Below are positions 50,390 through 58,841 of a stretch of 64,000 nucleotides of DNA, piece after piece. The notes below the pieces were generated by a model. The model was not told the DNA's origin and did no database searches. It saw nothing but the letters and a program-made list of their open reading frames with translations. Numbering within the stretch: the first letter of the stretch is position 1; each line of letters starts with the position of its first letter. The stretch is from assembly GCA_022821965.1 (NCBI GenBank), contig JAJECN010000020.1, forward strand, positions 1 to 64,000, written 5' to 3'. Made by a program: the position numbers and the translations under genes. This DNA comes from Candidatus Poribacteria bacterium. GTDB lineage: Bacteria; Poribacteria; WGA-4E; WGA-3G.

Positions 50390-52033
50390 ATGAGAATAAA
50401 AAGACTATGTTCTGCTGTTTCACAATATAGGAACCCTGCGCGGTGCATTTTGATAAGCCTATTTACGCTGTTCATAAGTATCTTGTGTCTTTCTGCGGAT
50501 GCTTATATAGACGGTCCTTGGCTGTGGATGATTGCCAGTGGTGCTGATATAGATAGCGATCAGTTAGCTATTGCGAGTGAGGGAATAGTTACTGAGAACC
50601 TTGTTGCTACGTATGGTGTAAATGAAGGAGATGCCGTAGGGCGGTTGCAATGGACACGCGGACGGATCCTTCCAGAAGTCGATTGCTTGTTATGGCGTTG
50701 GGGCTGCTACTCAGACAATGTCAATCGTGTTATCAATAGGATAGGGTTAAGCAATGACCGCGGGCTGAATTATCATGCCGCATACGCTTTAATTAATATC
50801 TTCTCGCCGAAAGCACGAAAAAACGTTGCGATGGGTGTCGGAAGTGACGACTCTGTTAAAGTGTGGCTCAACGGTAAAGTGGTTCACATAAACAGTGTGA
50901 ATAGACGCACAACCGACATTCAAGACCTCTTCCGCGTCAACCTAAACGCTGGGGATAACCTCCTACTCGTTAAGGTGAGTGATAATCTATGGAATTGGGG
51001 GATGTTTTTCGACATCTATCTTGCGCCTGGTGATTTTAGGACTTCCCTGCCTACTGCGACTTTAGATATTTCGCTCGCTACACACCTGTTTCAAAAATAT
51101 CGTCCTACACTCCAAGATCCAGAGATTCAAGAGGTGCTTCCGACCGTCCTGTCGCAGCTTCAGAAACCGGAGATACAAGCACTTTTGACCCCTTTCACAA
51201 TAAATATCGCTGCTGAAAATCCAGACCTCCTGGCGCAGTTTGGTTTGCGTGATGATGCGATAACATTCATTAAAGGAAATCCTGGTGTCAGAGCGATGAT
51301 CGGCGATCCGGACTTCCAGATCCTCTTGCAAAACCCCAATGCTTTATCTGAATTCGTGGCACTCGTTACGGGAGATGAACCCATTATACCTCCGGAACAA
51401 AGAGCACTACCTGCGGATGTTGATGGTAACGGCACAGTGAATATCTTGGATCTTCTACACATCGCAAAGCACTTTGGACGAGGCGGAAATGATCCCGCGG
51501 ATGTTAACGGTGACGGGACTGTTGATATTCGTGATATTGTCTTGGCTGCAGCCTTAATGGGCGAGGAGGCAGCTGCGCCATCCCGATATGCCTTTGGCGG
51601 ATTGCATCGCGAAGATCTGCGATTACAAACTGGAAACATCCACGCCTGGATCGCCCAAGCGCAATGGCTTGACCTTCGTGATCCAACCCTCGAAAAAGGC
51701 GTGGCAGTCTTAAAACACCTTATCGAAGTGCTAACCCCAAACGAGACAGACCTTTTACCGAACTACCCCAACCCATCCAATCCTGAAACATGGATACCCT
51801 ATCAACTCGCAATCCCCGCTGATGTTAGCATCTCCATCTATGCTGCAGATGGAAAGTTGGTTCGGATGCTTAACTTAGGGTATCAACTTGTCGGCATCTA
51901 TCACCAACGTAGCCGTGCGGCATATTGGGATGGCAGGAATACGCAAGGCGAACCTGTGGCAAGCGGTGTCTATTTCTACACGCTTACAGCGGGGGAATTC
52001 ACTGCAACTCGGAAGATGTTGATAAAAAAATAG
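50390..52033 (+). CDS. Secreted protein with jelly-roll domain, dockerin-like repeats and T9SS-like tail
   Basis: The ATG at 50390 follows a TTG that may also start. The 547 residues have a signal helix (CILISLFTLFISILCLSA), an N-terminal domain very like the protein at 311-1012 (IDGPWLWMIASGADIDSDQL; GSDDSVKVWLNGKVVHINSV), a helical middle (about 225-340) and two dockerin-type calcium repeats (DVDGNGTVNILDLLHIAKHF and DVNGDGTVDIRDIVLAAALM). The end is a FlgD/T9SS-like fold (LPNYPNPSNPETWIPYQL). So the same N-terminal module is exported with two different tail types in this genome. It is likely co-transcribed with the protease. Confidence 0.86.
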   Translation: MRIKRLCSAVSQYRNPARCILISLFTLFISILCLSADAYIDGPWLWMIASGADIDSDQLAIASEGIVTENLVATYGVNEGDAVGRLQWTRGRILPEVDCLLWRWGCYSDNVNRVINRIGLSNDRGLNYHAAYALINIFSPKARKNVAMGVGSDDSVKVWLNGKVVHINSVNRRTTDIQDLFRVNLNAGDNLLLVKVSDNLWNWGMFFDIYLAPGDFRTSLPTATLDISLATHLFQKYRPTLQDPEIQEVLPTVLSQLQKPEIQALLTPFTINIAAENPDLLAQFGLRDDAITFIKGNPGVRAMIGDPDFQILLQNPNALSEFVALVTGDEPIIPPEQRALPADVDGNGTVNILDLLHIAKHFGRGGNDPADVNGDGTVDIRDIVLAAALMGEEAAAPSRYAFGGLHREDLRLQTGNIHAWIAQAQWLDLRDPTLEKGVAVLKHLIEVLTPNETDLLPNYPNPSNPETWIPYQLAIPADVSISIYAADGKLVRMLNLGYQLVGIYHQRSRAAYWDGRNTQGEPVASGVYFYTLTAGEFTATRKMLIKK

Positions 52034-52118
52034 GTTCACCTCTTACATTATAAGACCGCTCCGGCTCGTCTAAACAAAGTGCGAAATCCGATAATTCCTT
52101 AAAACTAATGTTTTCGCG

Positions 52119-52147
52119 TTGCTGCAAACCATTTTTAAGTGTATAAT
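52119..52147 (+). promoter_or_regulatory. Sigma-70 promoter for hisB
   Basis: TTGCTG (52119-52124), a 17-base spacer, and TATAAT (52142-52147). hisB starts about 88 bases later, behind a CCGCAAGG leader at about 52215. Confidence 0.6.
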
Positions 52148-52234
52148 TAAGAGTACGCAAGTAGAAAGCGAATATACGGGAAGGGACGTGAGTTCTTCAA
52201 CCGACCTGACCGAACCGCAAGGGACAATTAAAAC

Positions 52235-52822
52235 ATGGACAGAACAGTAGAAATTAACCGCGAAACAGCAGAAACCCGTATCCGACTCCGCCTCGACCTT
52301 GACGGGACTGGGACCTCTGATATCAATACCGGGGTCGGATTCTTAGATCACATGTTAGAACTCTTTGCCAAACACGGTTTCTTTGATTTGAAGGTCGAAG
52401 CGAAAGGCGATTTACATGTGGACGCGCACCATACCACCGAAGATGTCGGCATTTGTTTAGGACAAGCCCTTCAAAAAGCAGTACTCGACAAAGCAGGGAT
52501 GCGCCGGTTCGGCAGTTTCAGCGTTCCAATGTATGAATCCCTCGCTAAGGTTGACTTGGATGTCTGCGGACGTCCGTATCTCCACTTTGAAACACCACTT
52601 CATCACGGAAAAGTCGGTGATTTTGATAGCGAACTCGCAGAAGAATTTTTTCACGGGTTTGTCAACCATAGCGGTACAACTTTGCACATCAACGTCCCTT
52701 ACGGCACAAATCAACACCATATCATTGAATCAATCTTTAAGGCAGTGGCGAAAGCATTGCATGTTGCTACACGCCTTGATGAACACATCACCGGTGTTCT
52801 GTCCACCAAAGGGAGTTTGTAA
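52235..52822 (+). CDS. hisB: Imidazoleglycerol-phosphate dehydratase
   Basis: The 195 residues match the monofunctional HisB. GVGFLDHMLELFAKHGFFDL and DLHVDAHHTTEDVGICLGQA give the two manganese-binding histidine motifs, and FFHGFVNHSGTTLHINVPYG closes the second half. It dehydrates imidazole-glycerol phosphate in histidine synthesis. No other his gene is in the window. glgC follows after 14 bases. Confidence 0.95.
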   Translation: MDRTVEINRETAETRIRLRLDLDGTGTSDINTGVGFLDHMLELFAKHGFFDLKVEAKGDLHVDAHHTTEDVGICLGQALQKAVLDKAGMRRFGSFSVPMYESLAKVDLDVCGRPYLHFETPLHHGKVGDFDSELAEEFFHGFVNHSGTTLHINVPYGTNQHHIIESIFKAVAKALHVATRLDEHITGVLSTKGSL

Positions 52823-52836
52823 TTAGGAGAACGTTT

Positions 52837-54120
52837 ATGAGTAACGGAAACGTTATCGCAGTTATTCTTGGAGGCGGCCGCGGCACACGCTTATTTCCGT
52901 TGACACGCGACCGAGCGAAGCCGAGTGTCCCAATCGCAGGCAAATTTCGACTCGTGGACATACCGATTAGCAATTGCCTACATTCAGGACTGGAGAAAAT
53001 CTATGTCTTGACACAGTTCAACTCCGTTTCCTTGAATCGACATATTGCACAGACATACCGCTTTGATACATACCGCCGCGGATTCGTCCAAATCCTCGCA
53101 GCGCAACAGACGCTGATGGGCGAAGAGTGGTATCAAGGAACAGCGGATGCCATCAAGCACAATGAACCGTACATTCTGAATCCACGGTTCAAAGACGACT
53201 ATGTTCTGATTCTTGCCGGTGACCACCTCTATCGGATGGATTACCGAAAAATGCTGCAGGTTCACACCGAATCCAATGCGGCTATCACTGTGTCTGTCAT
53301 TCCGGTCAAAAAAGAAGACACCAGTGGACTCGGCATTCTTCAGGCGGATGCGAATGGGCGTATTACTGACTTTGTTGAAAAACCGCAGACCGAAGAGGAA
53401 CTCCATCGTTTACGTGTCGAACCCGAAGTTTTCACCTCGCGTGGGATTGAACCGCATGGTAGGGAATACATTGCCTCAATGGGAATTTATATCTTTAACC
53501 GCGAAGTCCTCCAAGAGGTACTTCAAGATGACTCAAACGTAGACTTTGGCAAGGATATTATCCCAAAAAGTATTCAGACGCGTCCGGTCTCAGCGTACTT
53601 TTTCGATGGCTATTGGGAGGATATTGGTACGATACGTTCTTTCTATTCAGCAAATATCGCACTCACAGATACCGCACCGGCGTTCAATTTCTACGATGAG
53701 CAGGCACCCATTTATACCAATCGGCGACATCTACCGAGCACAAAAGTCAATAGCAGTAGTGTTCGCTCCTCCATCCTTGCTGAAGGATCTATTATTGATG
53801 ATTCCGAGATTGATAGAACAATCGTCGGTATCCGAAGTGTTATTTCTAACGGTAGTCGAATTTACCAGTCTGTACTCATGGGAGCGGACTACTATGAATC
53901 ACGGACGGAGAACGAACGGGTGGGCATACCTAACATCGGCATAGGTCAAAAGTGTCTGATTCAGAATGCAATCATTGACAAAAATGCGCGTATCGGTGAT
54001 AATTCGGTACTTGTCAATCGAGAAGGAATTGATAATTACGATGGTGCGAACTACTACATTCGGGACGGGATTGTTATTGTGCCAAAGGATGCAACGATAC
54101 TTCCCGAAACCGTCGTTTAA
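52837..54120 (+). CDS. glgC: Glucose-1-phosphate adenylyltransferase
   Basis: The 427-residue protein begins VIAVILGGGRGTRLFPLTRD, the nucleotide-binding loop with its catalytic Arg. KPSVPIAGKFRLVDIPISNC, YVLILAGDHLYRMDYRKM and GRITDFVEKPQTEEELHRL follow. GREYIASMGIYIFNREVL and SYWEDIGT-like blocks complete the family signature. A left-handed beta-helix fills the C-terminus (IIDDSEIDRTIVGIRSVI). It makes ADP-glucose for glycogen synthesis. AGGAGA precedes the start. Confidence 0.94.
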   Translation: MSNGNVIAVILGGGRGTRLFPLTRDRAKPSVPIAGKFRLVDIPISNCLHSGLEKIYVLTQFNSVSLNRHIAQTYRFDTYRRGFVQILAAQQTLMGEEWYQGTADAIKHNEPYILNPRFKDDYVLILAGDHLYRMDYRKMLQVHTESNAAITVSVIPVKKEDTSGLGILQADANGRITDFVEKPQTEEELHRLRVEPEVFTSRGIEPHGREYIASMGIYIFNREVLQEVLQDDSNVDFGKDIIPKSIQTRPVSAYFFDGYWEDIGTIRSFYSANIALTDTAPAFNFYDEQAPIYTNRRHLPSTKVNSSSVRSSILAEGSIIDDSEIDRTIVGIRSVISNGSRIYQSVLMGADYYESRTENERVGIPNIGIGQKCLIQNAIIDKNARIGDNSVLVNREGIDNYDGANYYIRDGIVIVPKDATILPETVV

Positions 54121-54172
54121 CCTATAATCTTGAATTTCATCGTCTAAGGTTATTTAACATGGAGAATTTCTG

Positions 54173-54958
54173 ATGGGCAGAGTACTAACATTTCTGGTCT
54201 TGGGGCTTTTCGCGCTAACACATTTTATGGCAACTCCTGTCATGGCATTGGATACGGACGGTCTTGTCGGTGTATGGTTGTTGGATGAAGGCAAAGGGGA
54301 AGCCGTTAAGGATTCCTCCGGTAACGGATTGGATGGAAAAATCGCACAAGGCAAACCGAAGTGGGTTAAAGGCAAGTTTGATGGCGCAATGGAATTCGGA
54401 GGGTCGGATATGGTGACGGTCGATGATGATGACGCACTTGACTTAGAGGAATTCACAATTGCCGCATGGATAAATATTCCAAAAGTCTCTGGCGCGTGGC
54501 AAATCATCGCTTCCAAAGAGAACCGCAATCCGACCGGTAGAAACTATGGACTCTTCGGTCACATTAACACCGGGGTTATCCATTACTCTTTCACGACAAA
54601 CTCTGGGTGGAAATCCTTTGATGCCAAAACCGTTGCAACGGATGGTGAATGGCATCATGTGGCAGGCACTTATGACGGTTCTGACTTCAAATTCTATCTT
54701 GATGGTGGCATCGATGCACAAGTGTCGCCAGGGACAAAACCCGACAACCACGATAATTTTCTTTTTATCGGTGGGTGCAACATCGGTAATTACTGGATGA
54801 CCGGCACTATTGACGAGGTCGTGCTTTATGACAGAGCCCTCAGTGAGAAGGAAATCAGCGAGTTAATAGCGGATGGGATGCTGGTTACGTTAGACGTTCA
54901 ACCCGGCGGGAAACTGGTGACAACTTGGAGTCAAATTAAAGCGCAGGCAACTCGGTAG
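54173..54958 (+). CDS. Secreted LamG-domain protein with KLVTTWS tail
   Basis: The 261 residues start with a signal peptide (VLTFLVLGLFALTHFMATPV). The LamG domain includes VGVWLLDEGKGEAVKDSSGN, FTIAAWINIPKVSGAWQII, EWHHVAGTYDGSDFKFYLDG and GTIDEVVLYDRALSEKEISE. It ends in PGGKLVTTWSQIKAQATR, a slightly divergent copy of the shared tail. It is alone in a rightward group with the next two genes. Confidence 0.86.
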   Translation: MGRVLTFLVLGLFALTHFMATPVMALDTDGLVGVWLLDEGKGEAVKDSSGNGLDGKIAQGKPKWVKGKFDGAMEFGGSDMVTVDDDDALDLEEFTIAAWINIPKVSGAWQIIASKENRNPTGRNYGLFGHINTGVIHYSFTTNSGWKSFDAKTVATDGEWHHVAGTYDGSDFKFYLDGGIDAQVSPGTKPDNHDNFLFIGGCNIGNYWMTGTIDEVVLYDRALSEKEISELIADGMLVTLDVQPGGKLVTTWSQIKAQATR

Positions 54959-54990
54959 ATACCAAGAGATAAGGAGAATCTGCTCACACT

Positions 54991-55275
54991 ATGTCTGAAT
55001 TGAGACAACAACTACTCGTACTCCATCTGCATACACCTGACTTAAATAGTGGGGTTGTTGCTTGGGCAATGTACGATGGTACAAGTGAAAAACGTTATAC
55101 GACAGGTGACAGCGAGGCACCGCCCTATAGTTCGGTTGTGGAAGCTATGCAAGACGGTTGGCGGGTGATTCAGTTTCCACAACAATTCCCTGCCTATCCC
55201 GGTATGGAATATCATACTTCATATCTCAGGTTTGAGTATATCCTTGAAAAACTCGTGAAGTTAACTGAATCTTGA
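54991..55275 (+). CDS. Small hypothetical protein
   Basis: An AAGGAGA site precedes the ATG and the 94 residues have no signal peptide, so it is likely cytoplasmic. MSELRQQLLVLHLHTPDLNS and EAMQDGWRVIQFPQQFPAYP are the only notable stretches. I do not recognise the family. It lies between two tagged secreted proteins, at 32 and 48 bases, so co-transcription is likely. Confidence 0.65.
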   Translation: MSELRQQLLVLHLHTPDLNSGVVAWAMYDGTSEKRYTTGDSEAPPYSSVVEAMQDGWRVIQFPQQFPAYPGMEYHTSYLRFEYILEKLVKLTES

Positions 55276-55323
55276 AACCGCTTCGGATCGAGAAAATCGG
55301 CATCGGCAAAGGGAAGGAGCATC

Positions 55324-56067
55324 ATGAAATCATTCATCACTGGACTATCCATGTTTCTTTTAACTTTCTCTGCTTTGGCAGGGACGTTTGTGGAAACATT
55401 TAATGGGAGAAATCTTGATGGATGGGAGCAACTCATCCAGAGTGATTTTGAAGCTAACCCCGATTCTTGGGAAATTATTGATGGAGAACTTCAGGGAACA
55501 AACCGTGGTGGATTGTTGCGTTTCCTAACGATGGGGGATGAAAAATGGCGCAATTACACTGTGGAATTTGATGTCAAGCCACTCCACAAACACGGTCCCG
55601 GAAGTATTGGCGTTGCTGCGCGGGTCCAGGGAGTTGGTGGTGTAGTTGGTATGGTTGGGGATGCGCCTTTCCCTTTGCATAAAGATAGATCACATGTGGT
55701 CTGTTTTGGCGGCGATTTTCACGGCAATAAATTTTGGGTCTTCGGCTCTGAAGTCAACTTGTCATTGAGATTAAAAAAATGGTCTACCATGAAATTACAA
55801 GTGGATGAAAACGTGTTCACCTTCTGGATTAATGGTAAGCAGGTTCTAAAAGCCGAAGATCAGTGGGTTAATAATGAGAACGCGCTAAAAGCCAGAGGTG
55901 AGGCTTTTCAATTCCGGACAGGTGGTGTAGGTGTGGTTATCTCGAGTTATACAGCAAGATTCGATAATATGGTGATTACTGGCAGGGACATCTCAAACCA
56001 AGGACAGTTCTCGGTAACACCGCAGGCGAAGCTCGCAACGACTTGGGGAACTTTAAAAGGGTTTTAA
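55324..56067 (+). CDS. Secreted DUF1080-like beta-sandwich protein with KLATTWG tail
   Basis: The signal peptide is MKSFITGLSMFLLTFSALAG. The body resembles the DUF1080/3-keto-disaccharide hydrolase fold: FVETFNGRNLDGWEQ, DSWEIIDGELQGTNRGG and YTVEFDVKPLHK, then NVFTFWINGKQVLKAED and GGVGVVISSYTARFDNMVI. The tail is PQAKLATTWGTLKGF, close to consensus. Length is 247. It may bind or cleave a glycan outside the cell; no catalytic residue can be named. Confidence 0.82.
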   Translation: MKSFITGLSMFLLTFSALAGTFVETFNGRNLDGWEQLIQSDFEANPDSWEIIDGELQGTNRGGLLRFLTMGDEKWRNYTVEFDVKPLHKHGPGSIGVAARVQGVGGVVGMVGDAPFPLHKDRSHVVCFGGDFHGNKFWVFGSEVNLSLRLKKWSTMKLQVDENVFTFWINGKQVLKAEDQWVNNENALKARGEAFQFRTGGVGVVISSYTARFDNMVITGRDISNQGQFSVTPQAKLATTWGTLKGF

Positions 56068-56149
56068 AAGTATCCATTGGGGTTGTAGTTTACACAAAAA
56101 TTTTGTGGAAAAATAAATTTACCCTTAATGGGCAAACTTGGAGGCGTTT

Positions 56150-56968
56150 ATGATTGACAAAAAGTATTTACTCGATACGGAACAGATGGCGAACTTTGTC
56201 ACGGACGGTTACCTTCGCTTCGACGAATTAATCCCCCGCGAATTAAATGAAGCTGCGCATGCGGAGATGGAAGAGGGGATTATTGTGCGAGGTCGCGGCG
56301 GCACGGTTTTAAACGAAGTCTGGGATGATGATTCCGCTGTCGGCAAAGTCTTCGGGCTCCCTGAAGTACAGGGCATTATCCACAGTTTGGTTGGTGAAAA
56401 ATCACTCTACGATCATCATGCAGTTCATATTGTGCGCCCTCAAAACGAAATAGGGCAAATTTGGCATGCCGATGCGATCATTGACTTACGCATGCATTTC
56501 GACATCCAATTCTTCTATTTCTCGCACGACACACCGCGCGAAATGGGCGGAACCATGATTCTACCGGGGAGCCACTATCGCCGTGTCTGTGAGACAGACA
56601 TCGCGCGTTATCAAAACTTCCTCGGGCAGCTGCCGATCGCGTGTGAGGCGGGAACGCTTTTTGTGGTGCATCACGGGATGTGGCATTGCGCGCAACCCAA
56701 TCTCACGGATCAAACGCGCTACATGTTCAAACTCCGTCTCAACCCGACGGTACGTCAATGTCAACTCTGGAATACAGACGATCTTGACACAGCGGGGGTT
56801 CACGGCATTTTGGGTAGGAATCACAGGTGGTATGGAAACGATGTACGGCTTGAGATCGTCAACCGCATCAAGCAGTGGCGTTTCCTTATCGGTGATGATT
56901 CGTTTGATGTCGGATACTGGCTCTCTCGACTCGAGAACATGCCAGAGAATGCCCAAGAAGCAGCATAG
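56150..56968 (+). CDS. Phytanoyl-CoA dioxygenase-like protein
   Basis: The ATG of MIDKKYLLDTEQ has a GGAGG site six bases upstream; the TTG start at 56138 is less likely. The 272 residues have the canonical metal site IWHADAIIDL (H-x-D), MGGTMILPGSHYRRVC and the distal His in VVHHGMWHCAQPN. TRYMFKLRLNP supplies the 2-oxoglutarate Arg. It differs from the other PhyH proteins in the window outside these blocks. A bidirectional terminator follows. Confidence 0.87.
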   Translation: MIDKKYLLDTEQMANFVTDGYLRFDELIPRELNEAAHAEMEEGIIVRGRGGTVLNEVWDDDSAVGKVFGLPEVQGIIHSLVGEKSLYDHHAVHIVRPQNEIGQIWHADAIIDLRMHFDIQFFYFSHDTPREMGGTMILPGSHYRRVCETDIARYQNFLGQLPIACEAGTLFVVHHGMWHCAQPNLTDQTRYMFKLRLNPTVRQCQLWNTDDLDTAGVHGILGRNHRWYGNDVRLEIVNRIKQWRFLIGDDSFDVGYWLSRLENMPENAQEAA

Positions 56969-56987
56969 TTATTCGGTTAAAACAAAA

Positions 56988-57012
56988 AAGGCGCGGTTTC
57001 GAATCGCGCCTT
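56988..57012. terminator. Bidirectional terminator
   Basis: AAGGCGCG (56988-56995) pairs with CGCGCCTT (57005-57012). A-runs and T-runs lie on both sides, so it works for the PhyH gene on the plus strand and the GspC-like gene on the minus strand. Confidence 0.75.
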
Positions 57013-57051
57013 CTTATTTCCGTCTGCATAAATCTTGGCGTAACCGAGCGT

Positions 57052-57894
57052 CTATCTATCGCGCCCGCGTCCGCGTCTGTTTTCACCGCGTCGTCTACGG
57101 AACTGCTCCACCATCTCTCGCCGTTCGTCGTCTGAAGCTTCCTTCATTTTTTCCATCATTTCCCGTCTCCATTGCTGTTGAGCAGCTTGCTCTTTCATCG
57201 CCATTTCCTTACGCTTTGCGGCGTTCATCTGATTAGCTCGGTTTTGTCCATCATTATTGCCCTCGTTTTCGGAGCTGCCGTCATTGCGCCCGCCTTCTCT
57301 ACCGCCCTCACGTCCCCGACTCGTCGTGAGAAATTGTAGGGGACCTTCTTTCAGTGTGACTGGCTTTCCTGCTTTGTCTAAGATTACCTGTTCAGCTTGG
57401 ATGTCCTTTACTGTCATATCACCGAGTTTTGTGCCTATCGTCACAAAGTAGTATCGGTTGGATCTCTTTTCAAGTAGTGTCGCTTGTGATATTCTACCGT
57501 TTGCGTCAACAGCGGTCCCGATTAAACTGTATGCGGGTTCGTTGTTTGGTGGGGTCCACCCCAGAGGTCGGAAGAGATTGTTGTCAATAATTGTTTTGTA
57601 AAATGTCTCGTTCTCTCCAAAGTCTACTTCCGCCCTGCCACGGTTTTGCCGTCCCCAGGTTCTATTGCCTCGTCCCGCAGCTTGTTCCTTTGCGGTAGCC
57701 ATTGCTTGCATTTTAGCAGCGTTCATCTCTTTCATTTTAGCAGCGTTCATTTCCGGTTTTGTACCGATAAACTCTGCTTTTGTTTTATCTTGCGCGTAGA
57801 GCAGTATCCCAAAACCGAGGAAAAGGCATATAACGCAACCGATCCCAAGTTTTGTAATCAGACCTGCCCGGTTATTAACACTTCTTAATTTCAT
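57052..57894 (-). CDS. Membrane-anchored GspC/PilP-like protein with charged repeats
   Basis: The 280 residues have one N-terminal membrane helix (LGIGCVICLFLGFGILLYAQ), a linker with short MNAAKMKE repeats (MNAAKMKEMNAAKMQAMATA), and a beta domain at about 95-185. That domain has YKTIIDNNLFRPLGWTPP, YSLIGTAVDANGRISQATLL, YYFVTIGTKLGDMTVKDIQA, like the homology region of GspC/PilP. The C-terminus is Arg-, Glu- and Gly-rich (RRRRGENRRGRGRDR). It could link a type II secretion or pilus complex to a partner, but no other gsp gene is near. Confidence 0.68.
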   Translation of the reverse strand: MKLRSVNNRAGLITKLGIGCVICLFLGFGILLYAQDKTKAEFIGTKPEMNAAKMKEMNAAKMQAMATAKEQAAGRGNRTWGRQNRGRAEVDFGENETFYKTIIDNNLFRPLGWTPPNNEPAYSLIGTAVDANGRISQATLLEKRSNRYYFVTIGTKLGDMTVKDIQAEQVILDKAGKPVTLKEGPLQFLTTSRGREGGREGGRNDGSSENEGNNDGQNRANQMNAAKRKEMAMKEQAAQQQWRREMMEKMKEASDDERREMVEQFRRRRGENRRGRGRDR

Positions 57895-58152
57895 TTGCTT
57901 TTCCCCCGTTGTTTCTATTTTCGAGGTACACTTCTTAGACGCACTACTTCATAAGAAGCACATTTATGGATCACGTATGAGCATCTATTTGCATGTAAGA
58001 CAATCTCTATTGTAAAAAGGTTCACGTTAATTTTACTCTATAATTTGTCGAATGTCAATAGAAATCGTTATTAATGCGGGTTAGCCCGAAAACGCCCTGC
58101 TAACCGCTAATTGCTGAAAACGCAATGCCTCTGCGTTATATAGCAAAAAGCG
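57895..58152. other. Intergenic region with no clear gene
   Basis: Between divergent genes. It is AT-rich. Apart from the promoter at 58153 I see only short hairpin pieces. Confidence 0.6.
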
Positions 58153-58181
58153 TTGACTTTCCAGAAAAGATAAGGTAAACT
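58153..58181 (+). promoter_or_regulatory. Sigma-70 promoter for the 58241 gene
   Basis: TTGACT (58153-58158), 17 bases, TAAACT (58176-58181). The ATG lies 59 bases later, with AAAGGA before it. Confidence 0.55.
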
Positions 58182-58240
58182 TTATAGACACAGAATCGTT
58201 ACGAAAAGCAGAATCTTCTCATAAAAGGAACAGACTCAAC

Positions 58241-58774
58241 ATGAAACGTTATAGCTCTCTTCAAAAATACGTTGCATTTGTGTGCAGTTGTGTCTTCATC
58301 TTCATCTTAACGAGTCAGCATGCGGACGCTGCACGTCGCTCACGTGTGCTATCAATCGCACTCTTCGCCTCTGGTATGAGTTTCCAACTTGGTGGCACGC
58401 TTCTCAAATCTTCCGCGCAAGAACATTACGACACTTATCTTAACGCCGCAATCCAAGCAGACATCCAGACACATAAGGATGCCTACCTCGCCAGAAAAAA
58501 TGCCAGCACTATTGTGTCGCGTGTTGGTTTTGGATGTATAGGACTTGCTCTGCTTTTCTCGATTTATAGTCAGTTGGATACACCAGAACCTGTAGATGAG
58601 TCGCTCTCTTCAGTATATGACTTACGCGTCCCACAAACACGCCTCAGCAGGGTCGCAAATCATCTCTCTGGAAATACTACAAATCTGCTACTTCCGCGTA
58701 CCTCGTTCCAGTTGCGTCCGCACTATGATTTTCAAACTCGACGTGCCAGTCTAAGCCTTCTACGCTTTTTTTAA
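58241..58774 (+). CDS. Hypothetical membrane protein of an envelope cluster
   Basis: An N-terminal signal or membrane helix (FVCSCVFIFILTSQHADAAR) leads into a helix (SIALFASGMSFQLGGTL) and a third (GFGCIGLALLFSIYSQLD) about residues 95-115. The rest is polar, 177 residues in all. No family recognised. The downstream lipoprotein and beta-barrel genes on the same strand suggest a surface complex. Confidence 0.65.
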   Translation: MKRYSSLQKYVAFVCSCVFIFILTSQHADAARRSRVLSIALFASGMSFQLGGTLLKSSAQEHYDTYLNAAIQADIQTHKDAYLARKNASTIVSRVGFGCIGLALLFSIYSQLDTPEPVDESLSSVYDLRVPQTRLSRVANHLSGNTTNLLLPRTSFQLRPHYDFQTRRASLSLLRFF

Positions 58775-58841
58775 ATATCCGATTTTCGTTCCGTCTGAAG
58801 AACGTTGGTTACGGTTGAATTGTTTTTGAGGAGGAAACATT

